Source: Emiliania huxleyi CCMP1516 | Lineage: Eukaryota > Haptophyta > Isochrysidales > Noelaerhabdaceae | DNA length: 64,000 bases | Assembly (NCBI RefSeq): GCF_000372725.1 | Contig: NW_005199878.1 | Span: 1 to 64,000 of the forward strand | Direction of reading: 5' to 3' | Shown: positions 32,089 through 42,488 of the stretch, one piece after another | Numbering within the stretch: position 1 is the stretch's first letter | How the letters are laid out: the number at the start of each line of letters is the position of its first letter | Notes under the pieces: generated by a model | The model's input: only the letters and a program-made list of their open reading frames with translations | Told to the model about the DNA's origin: nothing | The model's database searches: none | Translations under genes and position numbers: made by a program

Positions 32089-33390
32089 ATGCACATGCGA
32101 CCTCCGCCGTGCGACCTCTTCTGGAACGGCTCGCACTCGCTGTGCGGCCCCGCTCTCCTCGTTCCAGGCCTCGGCAAGTGTGGCACGAATGCCCTCGCCA
32201 ACTATCTCGCCCTCCACCCGCGCGTCCGCCTGACCAACCAGAGCGAGGTCCTGTTTGACCCGCGGGATGCAAATGCGACCGAGCTGGTGGTGAGGCACAA
32301 TCCCGGCGTTACGCCCGGCAGCGGCCTCGCCTGGATTGTGAAGCACCCCGGCCTCGAGAATCGGCATGCGTCCGTCCTCGCCCGCCGGCTCCGGCGCGCC
32401 TACCCATCCGCATCGGTGGCACTGGCGCTGTGCGACCCGGTGCAGCGCGCCTTCCGCTTCTTCATCTACTTCCTCGAGTACGAGCTGCGTCGCCACGGAG
32501 CTCGCTCCACCTTCACCCGCTTCGCGCAGGTCACGCTCAAGCGGAGGCGCATCGCCGCCGTCGAGAGGAGCCTCGTCTCGCCGTCGGCAAGCCACGGCCG
32601 CCCAAATGGCTTGTCAGGTACAATACCACGGTCGAGGGGCTCTTCTCCTCTGTCGTCGCGCTGCGCACCGACTGCGTACGCTCGGCGGCGGCGCGCAGCC
32701 TCGCTGCCGCGCTGCGCGCGGACGGGTGCCCCCCCCCCCCCTCTGAGGCTGCAGAGGACACATCCATGACGCACCCGGGACACGGCTCGCAGGTACAGCA
32801 TCCCTCCCAACTGGCTGCTCGAGGACGCGTGGGACCCCGCGGGGCACGGCGTGTGCGACCCGATCGTCGCCAAGGATTCGCGCCTCGATCGGTGGGTCGA
32901 GGACTGGGTCGACGCCGGCTACGTCGTCAACCAGTCGCTCGGGGTCGTGTTTATGGAGTCGTGGGCGCGGGACGGCGAGCCTTGCTCCTCGATTAGCGGC
33001 GCGGCTTCGGCCCTCGCAGCTCCGCTGGACCTCTGCCACGAATCGTGCGTAGGCGAGCCAATGGTGCGGCGGCTCCTGCGCGTGATGCGACTGCCAGAGG
33101 AGGAGTACCCGTGGGGCGTCGCCGCCGCCCGCTTCTCCCAGCGCGTGTACGACTCGGAGGCGCGGCGGAGGTACTTCAAGAAGGGGGCGCCCGACCTGGA
33201 CGTGAGCGTGCCGCTCATGCGGCGGCAGTGCGGCGCGCTGCAGGACCTGCTCGGCGAGCGGCCGCCGTGGTGTGGCGGCGAGCGCCCGCCGGGGCGCTCC
33301 TCGCGGAGGCGGCGGGCCGGCAGCGTGCGGCGGCCGCGGCCGGGCGGCGGCGTGGTGGCGCTCTCGCGGAGCGGCGGGGGCGCAGCTTGA
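32089..33390 (+). CDS. Sulfotransferase-family protein
   Basis: Transfers sulfate from PAPS to a carbohydrate or other acceptor, presumably in the Golgi. From the ATG at 32089 (MHMRPPPCDLFWNGSHSLCG) comes the 5'-phosphosulfate loop PGLGKCGTNALANYLALHP and then WIVKHPGLENRHASVLARRL. ALALCDPVQRAFRFFIYF follows where sulfotransferases have the 3'-phosphate site R-D-P-x-x-R; here the first Arg is Cys while D-P-x-x-R is kept. Later exons give PKWLVRYNTTVEGLFSSVVA, PPNWLLEDAWDPAGHGVCDP and VNQSLGVVFMESWARDGEPC, with the stop at 33388-33390. Introns fit about 32590-32605 and 32735-32795. Several Cys suggest disulfides. No clear N-terminal anchor is visible, so an upstream exon may be missing. Confidence 0.7.
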
Positions 33391-33566
33391 GAGTGTGTTT
33401 TGTGTGAAGCGTCAGCGCGTCCGCTGAAAGTCTGCAAGGAAAATGCATGACGCGCGCACCGTTGGCGTTGCGCGTAAGGAAGAGATGGGAGGACGGCACG
33501 CGCCCTTGGCGCACCAAGTTGTAAAATTCTTTCCGACGAGCCCATCCGATCAGAGCTCGCTGGAGC

Positions 33567-34770
33567 ATGCGCTTGCCATGGGCACCCAGCTTAGCCCCAG
33601 CGTTGGCCCCGCCGCCCATCCTGCCGCGCGGCTGCGCGCCGGCGATGTTGGAGGCGTACGATATGCTGCCGCTGCTCAATTGCCTTGACGAGGCGGACGT
33701 GGGCGCCTGCCTCGAGACACTCAACCCGTGGCTGCAGATCACACAGGCGCCACCACCCTGCCAGACACGTCGGCTAGCACGGGAGGGGTCCGGAGTGGCT
33801 GGACGGCCGTGCGGTCGGACTGCCGCACCGCTGTGGCGCAGCTCAGACCTCCCCTTGACGCCCATCCCCCGGAACCCTCCCTCGTCGCCGCAGGACGGGC
33901 GGGTGCTGGTGTCCGAGGCGGCGGGTGCGGCCTTCATCGGCGGGTCGGTCGGCGTGATCGGGACCGTCATCTCCGCCTTCGTTAAGCGCGACCAGGTCAA
34001 GGACCGCCTCAAGTGCACCTACTGCAACGGCACGGGCCAGATTGTGTGCGGGCGCTGCTACGGCAACAAGGTGCTGGAGCTGCGGACGACGGAGGGCAGC
34101 TTCGCCACGCAGGACTGCGGCACCTGCGAGAGCACGGGGACCGTCGTCTGCATCAACTGCCAGGGCAGCGGCGTCCAGGTCCCCGAGGACTTTCTGCAGA
34201 AGCTCGGCGACTCGGAGGCGGCTGCAACCCTCCCTGACCCTAACCCGAACCCTAACCCTGACCCTAACCCTAACCCTAACCCCAACCCTAACCCCAACCC
34301 TCGGCGATTCGGAGGCGGCTGCAGCCCGTTCGCAGAGGAGTGCTACTGTGTGCCGGTCGGTGTGAGGAGTGTGAGTGTGCGAGATAGGTCGGCTTCACGG
34401 AGGAGGACTACATCGGCCTCTTCGACGAGGTCAAGTTCCCGGACTTCAACGAGCTCGTCGAGGGCGAGAGATAGCCGAGAGGGAGCTAGACGCCGCCGAG
34501 ATGCCGCCGAGATGTTGCTGAGACGCCGCCCCCCAACTTTCAACGAGCTCGTCGAGGGTGAGAGAGGGGAGAGGCGCCGCACCCTTGCCGCACCATTTCC
34601 CTTTGTGTGCAGGCGCCTCGCGCGAGGAGGCGCCGCAGTACAGCAGCGACCAGCAAAAGGCGGCGGTGGAGGACCGGGCACGGCTGGGCGCCCTCTCGTA
34701 CGGCGGCGGCAAGCCCTCCTCGCCAAAGGAGGAGCCGCTCGAGGCACCGCCCCTCGACAGCATGGGGTGA
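33567..34770 (+). CDS. DnaJ-type (BSD2/Orange-like) zinc-finger membrane protein
   Basis: The ATG at 33567 begins MRLPWAPSLAPALAPPPILP, and EAYDMLPLLNCLDEADVGAC follows. After an intron (donor GC at 33751, acceptor at 33893) come AAGAAFIGGSVGVIGTVISA (membrane segment) and two DnaJ-like Cys repeats: CTYCNGTGQIVCGRC with a second half CGTCESTGTVVCINCQGSG. The C-terminal exons are GFTEEDYIGLFDEVKFPDFN and APQYSSDQQKAAVEDRARLG, ending at 34770. A membrane helix followed by C-x2-C-x-G-x-G pairs without a J-domain is the plan of Orange, BSD2 and related plastid chaperone-like proteins. Plastid location is inferred. The TTAGGG intron separates the zinc domain from the tail. A copied exon edge (TTCAACGAGCTCGTCGAGGG) borders the next intron at 34445 and 34541. 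Confidence 0.7.
34203..34323. repeat. CCCTAA tract with 24-bp flanking exon duplication
   Basis: CTCGGCGACTCGGAGGCGGC plus TGCA (34203-34226) recurs with one change at 34300-34323. Between are CCCTAA-type units with CCCTGA and CCCCAA variants. The copied segment encodes LGDSEAA at the exon end of the zinc-finger gene. Confidence 0.92.
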
Positions 34771-35040
34771 GAGAGAGAGAGAGAGAGAGAGAGACGGCAA
34801 GCAGGCGGGCAGGTATGGCGGGCAGGTATGGCGGGCAGCCGGGCGTGTGCTGGGGACGGGAGGGTGGGGTGGGGGCGCTCTTCGCGCTGGGGGCGGGCCG
34901 GGCTCGGCTCGGCTCGGCCCTCCTGCCGAGCCGGCGCCTACTGCTGCGCATCACTGCGTCGCAGCCCGCTGGTCTCGGGGCCGCGTGGGATGTGTGACGG
35001 TTCAAGTCTGGTTCAAGTCGTGTGGCCCCCCCCAGCGAGA

Positions 35041-36519
35041 CGTGGTCAGTACTGTTATGTATACGTACCGGCCCTATATGCACCCGTGTGTCCTGCCTAT
35101 GCATTGGCAGGGTCAGACGTCGCGCGAATGCATAGTCCATAGCGTGTCTTATGCAATACGTACGATGTTTTCGCCTTTATGTCTCAGCAAACAGCGCAGC
35201 GCTGCCGATGTCGCATTGGCGCTATGAGCTATGCATTACGTATCCGTATTATGCATCACTCAGCGGCGCCTGCACGTGGGAGGGCTATGGACTACGCATT
35301 ACGTATCCGCATTATGTATCAAGCACCGAAAGCCCGCCGGAGAGGGCTATGTACTACGCATTACGTATCCGCTTTATGTATCAAGCGCCGAAAGCCCGCC
35401 GGAGAGAGCTATGTACTACGCATTACGTATCCGTATTATGTATCAAGCGCCGAAAGCCCGCCAGAGAGGGCTATGTACTACGCATTACGTATCCGTATTA
35501 TGTATCAAGCGCCGAAAGCCCGCCGGAGAGAGCTATGTACTACGCATTACGTATCCGTATTAGGTTTTCAAGCGCCGCAACCCTCCCCCGGTTTTTTTTT
35601 AAAACCTGGGGGGGATTCCTTTCCGCAGAATGAAGCCTTAAAAACCCCCCCCCCCCCCCCCCCCTCGGCCCAGACCCTAACTTCGCGCTGCCGCTAGGGC
35701 TGCCATAAGTTGGCTAGGGTTGTATGTGCACTGGCAACAGCGGAGCTCGCTGGGGGTCTTCTTGTCACATATATTTCCGGGCTTATCACCGACCGGGTTA
35801 AGACTAACCCTACCTTTTCTATTCTATCGGCTCGCTGCGCTCGCTCTAAAAACGAGCTCGCTGGGGCTGCGCCCCATCTCGCCGGTCTACACGTTAGGTT
35901 TCATATATTTCCGGGCTTTTCATAATATGTGCATGTGCCCGCTGCGAGCACATAAAACGTAGCAGCCAGCACACACACATGGTGTGCTTGTCTGAAATGC
36001 GCAATGTATGACGCATCATACACAATACATAATACATAATACATAACATACGATGTGGACTCCCACGTCCCAGTGCGTAATACATAATACATAATACGTA
36101 ATACGTAATACATAACAGACGATGTGGACTCCCAGTGCGTAGTGCATAATACGCATAATACGTACTACATAATACATAACAGACGATGTTGACTCCCAGT
36201 GGCAGTGCGTAATACACAATACGTAATACATAATACGTAATACATAACACACGATGTGGACTCCCAGTGCGTAATGCAAATGCATAATACATAATTCATA
36301 GGAGTTTTGTGACACTCGGTCGTAATGCGCATCCATTCGCCTATGTATTATGTATCTGTGTTATGCATTCACGCGCCGCGACGCGAGAGGGTGGGAGAGG
36401 GCGACGTATTTTGCAAATACGTAAATGTATAGGCGCTAAGGTTATGGATCGGTAAGGATGCATATCACGATGCGAATGCATAGGGGGCAGAGTGCATATA
36501 CATAACAGTACTGACCACG
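35041..36519. mobile_element. 1.5-kb MITE-like element with 23-bp perfect inverted ends
   Basis: CGTGGTCAGTACTGTTATGT plus ATA (35041-35063) is exactly inverted at 36497-36519. The interior is AT-richer than its surroundings and made of two tandem arrays. One is about six units of roughly 62 bp at 35220-35570 (TACGCATTACGTATCCGTAT...GAAAGCCCGCCGGAGAG). The other is about four units of roughly 67 bp at 36000-36300 (GATGTGGACTCCCAGTGCGT plus AATACATAATAC). A poly-C of about 22 lies at 35646-35664. No transposase is encoded. Confidence 0.7.
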
Positions 36520-36581
36520 ATTGCCCCCAGCGCGCCGCGGCTGCCCCGCGGCCCCTCGCCTCTCTGGCGGTTCGTGGTCAT

Positions 36582-38466
36582 AGATGGGCCCAGGTAGGAG
36601 GCTCCACGCCACCTGAATCGCGTCGTGCCACCTGAAAGCCACAAAATGCCGGATTTTGCACGAGACACACGCGGAAAGCGCCACGTGCCTCCACGAGTCC
36701 TTTGCAGCTTTTTGCACAAAATGCAGGTGGCTTTAGCCACTTGCTCCATGGGCAAAACAGTCCAAAAAGCACCTGGAGCAGATGGCTTACGCCGCCTGTG
36801 GACATGGGCAAAACAGTGCAAAAAGCACCTGGAGCAGATGGCTTACGCCGCCTGTGGACATGGGCAAAACAGTGCAAAAAGCACCTGGAGCAGATGGCTT
36901 ACGCCGCCTGTGGCCATGGGCAAACAGTGCAAAAAGCACCTGGAGTAGATTCCAAACGCCGCCTGTGGCCATGTGACCGCTCGGGTGGCGCCAGGTGGCT
37001 TCGCCCCCCTCCAAGCCACCTGCCCCCCTCGCCACACCTGCCTGGAGGGCTGGAGCACGTGCGCCACCTGGGCCCGGGCAGGTGGCTCCAGGTGGCTTCG
37101 GCCCCTCTAAGCCACCTGCATGCCCCCCCTCGCCACACCTGGAGGGCTGGAGCACGTGCGCCACCTGGGCGTCACTTCGGGAATTTCATCGTGCGTGTTC
37201 TTTTGAATAGGAATGTACTATACACCGCCTCGGCACCACGAGCCGCCCCCGCCGCGCCTCCACAATCCACTCTCGCAACTCTACCGCGCAGCCAGCACAC
37301 GACGTCGGCGAGGCCGACAAAGCTCTGCATGGCCTGGTTTATCGGGGATCGAGTGATGGCGTATTATCGGGCAGTCTTCTCATTGGCGAGTCAGACTGCT
37401 CAGCGTCGGCAGCAACGGCGCGTGAGCAGCGCAGCCACCGGCTCCTGCGGCGTTTGCAGCCACACCAAACGCCCGCGCGGCCGGGTTGAAGCCCCAGGCT
37501 TATGTCGACGCCGGACATTGATTGTAGCCGCCGATGACCGCCGCAGGCCCTCTTTCACACACCCCACAGTCCCAGTTTGCAGCGCGGGGAGGAGCGGGGA
37601 GGCTCGCGTTTGGCAGGCCAGCCCTTCCGTGGCTCGGATTTTCCGTTTCCGAATTCAAACTTGCGCCAGGTGGCGCACGTGCTCCGGCCCTCCAGGTGTG
37701 GCGAGGGGGGGCATGCAGGTGGCTTGGAGGGGCCGAAGCCACCTGGCGCCACCTGCCCACCCATCAGGCCCAGGTGGCGCACGTGCTCCAGCCCTCCACG
37801 TGTGGCGAGGGGGGCGGGGCAGGTGGCTTGGAGGGGCCGAAGCCACCTGGCGCCACCTGCCCAGGCCCAGGTGGCGCACGTGCTCCAGCCCTCCTCGTGT
37901 GGCGAGGGAGGGGGGGCAGGTGGCTTGGAGGGGGCTGAAGCCACCTGTTGCCACCTGCCCAGGCCCAGGTGGCGCACGTGCTCCAGCCCTCCACGTGTGG
38001 CGAGGGGGGCGGGGCAGGTGGCTTGGAGGGGGCCGAAGCCCTTGGCGCCACCCGAGCGCATCACATGGCCACAGGCGGCGTTTGGAATCTACTCCAGGTG
38101 CTTTTTGCACTGTTTTGCCCATGGCCACAGGCGGCGTAAGCCGTCTGCTCCAGGTGCTTTTTGCACTGTTTTGCCCATGTCCACAGGCGGCGTAAGCCAT
38201 CTGCTCCAGGTGCTTTTTGCACTGTTTTGCCCATGTCCACAGGCGGCGTAAGCCATCTGCTCCAGGTGCTTTTTGCACTGTTTTGCTCATGGAGCAAGTG
38301 GCTAAAGCCACCTGCATTTTTGTGCAAAAGGCTCTAAAATGGCCGAAATCCCTGTTGGCGCACGTGGCGATTGCCACGTGTGCCTCGGCTAAGAGGCCTC
38401 TCCAGGCGAGAGTCAGGTGGCACGACGCGAGTCAGGTGGCGTGGAGCCTCCTACCTGGGCCCATCT
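36582..38466. mobile_element. 1.9-kb foldback element with about 0.6-0.7 kb structured arms
   Basis: Ends AGATGGGCCCAGGTAGGAGG and CCTCCTACCTGGGCCCATCT are perfect inverted copies. Each arm carries a 57-60-bp tandem repeat (AAAACAGTGCAAAAAGCACC...CAGATGGCTTACGCCGCCTG, about four units) and then about 100-bp units of AGGTGGCTTGGAGGGG...GTGGCGCACGTGCTCCAGCC. The two arms mirror each other around a unique core at about 37170-37660. Long ORFs here are products of the repeats. The core has no recognisable gene. It lies about 60 bp from the 35041-36519 element. Confidence 0.8.
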
Positions 38467-39003
38467 CTCTTCGTGGTTGCTGGTAGTTTGTGGGCGCAGC
38501 GACGAGTATACTGTATTGAGTATAGCGAGCGATCTCACGCCAAGACGAGTAAACCAATGTAACGCAATACGACAACGCACGTACGAGAGTCGACGGACAT
38601 ATTCACCTCGAGCCCAAGAGCCGAGGACACATCGAACATCGTCTAGGGCGTCCATCTCGACCGATACCCCCCGCCCACCCCCCTCATCTCCCCTCCGTCT
38701 CCGTCTCCACCGCCGCACCCTGTGCCGGGGCGCGCCCGGCCACCCAAGCCAGCGCCGCCACCGCCGCCACCGCGCAGATAAGGGCTAGGACAAGGGCCGC
38801 CGCACCTCAAACGGCAAGACGTCCCCGGACATCACAGACGCACCGCCCCCGCGCGCCGGCGGGCGCCGCGGGAAGGAGTGGCAGGGCGTTGAATGGGGCA
38901 GGCCGGTCTCACAGAGCCCCTCCGAGCCGCCGCGCGAGGAGGAGACGACGCGTGCCCGCCCCCTCTGGCCTCTGGTGCGCGGCGCCAGACCCTAACCCGA
39001 GTC

Positions 39004-40192
39004 TCAGTGCCCCATGGTTTGGGACTTGAAGCAGACCTCGGTGGAGGAGGAGCAGCCGGAGAGGGCGGCGATGTTCTTGATCCACTTCGTGCGCTGCTCG
39101 GTCGTCTCGCAGAGGAAGGTGAAGGCCTGAGCGGCGAGGTACAGCCGAGATGCAGCCGAGGTGAGAGCCGAGATGCAGCGCGTCTCGAGGAGGTGAATCA
39201 GCCAGTCGAGATCTCGGCTGGGCCTCTCGGCTGCTCTCGCGGCTGTCGCTCACCCTGCCCGCGCACTTGATCACGAACTGCGTCTCGTCAAAAGGGCCCA
39301 CGAACTCGACGCTCGAGTACCTAGAAGGCTCCCGGAAGGCTCCCGGAAGTTTCCTAGAAGGGCCGGCCGGCTCAGACCGTCTGGCACGGGATCCGCTTGG
39401 CGGCGCCTGAGGGAAGGGGGGGAGGGAGGGGGGGGGGGCAGGTCGGTGGCTGTGCAGAGGCTGTGCGGGCGAGGTCACGGGCTCGGGTGCGCCGATCGGC
39501 TCGACTTCGCTGTTGAGGTGCTGGTAGCAGAGCGCGTCGTCCGCCGCGTAGACCCACCTCTCCTGCAGGGGCGAGCCATGGACGTGTCGTGGACGTGTCG
39601 TGGACGTGTCTCGCAGCCGCCTTCTGCCTCTCCTGCCACACGCAGAGCTGGTACGAGCGGAAGGAGAGCGTCTTCGCCTGGGACATGCCGTGGACGTGTC
39701 ATGGCCGCAGACGTGGCTGCGGAGGAGTGGACGTGTCATGGCCGTGCTGTGGACGTGGCTGCGGAGGAGGGGGGTCTGCTGTCGGTGCGGGTGTCGGTGC
39801 GAACTCGCTCCGCATCGCTGTCTCTCGGCGATCTCTCGGCTGGTTGCCGACGCGAGCTTCTCGAGCACGCCTCGCGCCTCTCGCTTGATGGCCTCCCACT
39901 CGCCTGAGGACATGTCCGGGACGTGTCATGCCGAGGACATGTCATGGACGTGTCATCGCCTCCCCCTCGCCGCTGTTTGTGATCAGCGACGAGAGCGCCG
40001 CCGACGCCCTCTCGCGCCCCTCCTCCTCCTCGGCCCGCCCGCGCGGGACGTCCAGCACCACTGCCTCGCCCGTGTCCAAGTTCCTGCTCACAACCCGCGC
40101 CCGTGACCCCCCGGACCCCCCTGCCTCTCCCTACCGCATCGCCGTCTCAAAAGCACCGCATCACAAAACTCTCTCGCTCCTCCGCCGCCTCT

Positions 40193-40223
<31 letters not shown>

Positions 40224-40905
40224 ACCCGCCGCCGTCCGGATCCGCGCCCGCCGCGCCGCCTCCGCACGCCCCTCTCGCCTCCCTCCCCTCGTCGCTCCCC
40301 TCGCTGCTCTCCCACTCTCGGGCAGCCACCTCTGCCAACCCCGCCGCTGCCGCCGCCGCCGGCACCGTCCCGCCCGCCGCAACCGCCTCCGCTTCCTCCT
40401 TCGGCGCCGCCTCCGCCGCCTTCTCCGCCTCCCCCGCCTGCTCCGCCTCCTCCTCCTCGCCGCGCTCGCTGCGCCGTCGTGCGGCGCTGCCACGCACGCT
40501 CGCCTGCAGCAGCACCGCCGCACCGGCGGTCGCGCGCGCTCGCACTCGGCTGGCGCGCTGGATCACCGCCGCCGCGCCGCCCTGCTGCTGCACCACCTCC
40601 GCCTCGACTCCCGCCTGCCTCAGGTCCATCTTGTTGTCGGCCGCCGCCGACTCCCGCCGCTGCGGCAGCGCAACGCGAGCGCTGCGCCCGCGCGCCGCCG
40701 CCTGCACCACCTTGGCTGAGGCGCCGCAGAGCGCCTCCGCTCGCTCCGCCTCTGCCCGCTGCGCCTCTGCCTGCCGCCGCCGGGCGCGCCAGCTCGCAAG
40801 CCGCTCCTGCAAGAGGCACACAGCGAGGATCTGCTCGCGGGTGCCGAGGATGCCCAGCTCGGGAGCGGTCGGGTCGTTTGGCGCCGACTCGAAGACGGGA
40901 GCCAT
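39004..40905 (-). CDS. IQ-motif and PH-domain protein
   Basis: The ATG at 40905 starts MAPVFESAPNDPTAPELGIL. The first long exon has three IQ-like calmodulin-binding helices (VVQAAARGRSARV, AAVIQRASRVRARATAG, AVLLQASVRGSAARRR) and a Glu/Ala-rich helix, then ESFVMRCFETAMR near 40140. Downstream exons give SGEWEAIKREARGVLEKLAS, TLSFRSYQLCVWQ, RWVYAADDALCYQHLNSEVE, SSVEFVGPFDETQFVIKCAG, and AFTFLCETTEQRTKWIKNIA with the stop at 39004. The last exons form a PH domain, including the C-terminal helix Trp (KWI). PH domains bind phosphoinositides, so membrane-linked, Ca2+/calmodulin-tuned signalling is inferred. Introns around 39580-39950 are packed with GGACGTGTC words. That the IQ and PH parts are one gene is likely but unproved. 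It starts 241 bp from eS28 in divergent orientation. Confidence 0.65.
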
Positions 40906-41146
40906 CGATCGCCTGTGAGTGAGCCGGTGCGAGCAGAAGCCGAGCAAACGCCCACGAGGAGCTGGATTGTACAACAGCCCCCAGGCGCCGCCACAGAAAG
41001 AATTTTTACGTTGCAGATTGGCATCCATGACTCCCTAACAGGGTGGCCCACCACAAGGACCGCCGCTTTCCTCCCGTTTTCCTCCCGTTTTGACCCTGCC
41101 TTTTTCTTTATGACGCAAGGTTTATTTTTTCTGAGCAACGCGTGCC

Positions 41147-41771
41147 ATGGTGCCAGCTCGCCTCGCGTCGTTTTGCCCGCCGCGCCACTGCTCTCTCCTC
41201 CGTTACGCCCTCGCGCCTGCCGCGCCGGGGGCGGCGCCCTGCTCGCCCTCTCCACGCTGCCGGCCCATCCGCCCCTCCCCATCAATCCCCTCGCCGCTTG
41301 CCTCGACGCTGCGGCCGACGCCGCCACCGCCGCCGCCGCTGCAGGATCAGCCGGTGAAGCTCGCCAAGGTGACCAAGGTGCTTGGTCGCACCGGCCAGAC
41401 TGGCCAGGTCTCGCAGGTCCGCGTCGAGTTCCTCGACGACCCCTCGCGCTCGATTGTCCGCAACGTCAAGGGGCCGATCCGCGAGGGTGCGCGACACTCC
41501 TCCCTCCCCCACGCGACGGCCGGCCGGCAGCGCCGCCACGCTCTTCCCCCTCCCTGGCTCCAACCGCGCCTCGCCCCCTCCCCTCCGGCCAACCTCCCAC
41601 CGCCGCCCCCTCTCCTCCCCCTCTGCGCCACCACCCTTGCCCATCTACTCCCCCCCCCCTCCCCACACTGCCGCCGCACGCACCTCCTATCCTCCACCCC
41701 CCACATTCACCACTTCAGGCGACATCCTCATGCTGCTCGAGTGGGAGCGCGAGGCGAGGAGGCTGCGCTAG
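41147..41771 (+). CDS. RPS28: Ribosomal protein eS28 (RPS28)
   Basis: A component of the small ribosomal subunit near the mRNA exit. The protein reads [47 protein letters not shown] and [16 protein letters not shown]: 65 residues with Met, the normal family length. Two introns fit. One runs 41150-41344 (GT-AG), directly after the ATG at 41147-41149, so exon 1 codes only Met. The other runs 41487-41718 (GT-AG) inside REG|D. The long upstream Pro/Ser reading is the first intron. Trp in LLEWER replaces the usual Ser. The second intron is CT-rich. The 241-bp gap to the divergent IQ/PH gene probably holds both promoters. Confidence 0.92.
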
Positions 41772-42488
41772 AGCGGCGCCTGCGGGGGAGGGCTGGACAC
41801 CGGGCGAGGAGGCTGCGCTGCTCTCGACATTTGGGCCGCGGAGCCAAGGAGGGGGCTTTTGGGCAAGGGCTGGCGGGGGCGTGTGTGTGTGGGGTCCCGC
41901 GGCGCTGCCTGGAGAGAGGGTGCGCTCGCCGATCCGACTTCTCCTCTCCTCTACTTGCTTCCCGGGTCACACGTCATTGTGGCGTCGCCGCCGCGTGTTC
42001 GGGTCTTGCCAAAACCAAAAACACGATAAAGCATGAGACCTTGAATGAGAGTCGTAGGTAGAGCCGCTCACTGGCGGCGCGTGCGAGTGAGCGCGCGGCC
42101 ACAGCCCACACGGCGACAGCGCCTCAGCGGCGAGCGGGGTCCACAGACGTCAGACCACCACAGTTCACAGCCGGCGCGGTGTGTCCCGTCACCGCCCCCC
42201 GCCCGGACACCGATGGGACATGCACGCCTGACATGCGCCCCAAGACCGCCCCCGTCGCAAGGCGTGCGGAACAGGTGAACACGTCCCCCCGCACGCCCCG
42301 CGGCCGCGAGACAGTCTGACGAGAGAGAGACATCGAGTCGGTTTCGATTCATGCACATGCACGTGTCGCGGCGCCGGTGCTGTGCCGCCTGGAAGAGCCA
42401 GATACGAGAGCGTCCTCACCCCCCCCAGCCGCCTGCCGCCCGAGGCCAGGCCAGAGCGCACTGTGCTGCGGACTGCCACTCGCGCAGC
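41772..42488. other. Gap between convergent genes, no gene seen
   Basis: The 3' flank of eS28 and the 3' flank of the minus-strand methyltransferase gene. Short reading frames here are not supported by any recognisable motif. Confidence 0.4.

Noticed and set aside
36702..38195. Long plus-strand frame of nearly 500 codons
   Set aside because: It runs through mirrored tandem repeats of a foldback element, and similar frames exist on the opposite strand.
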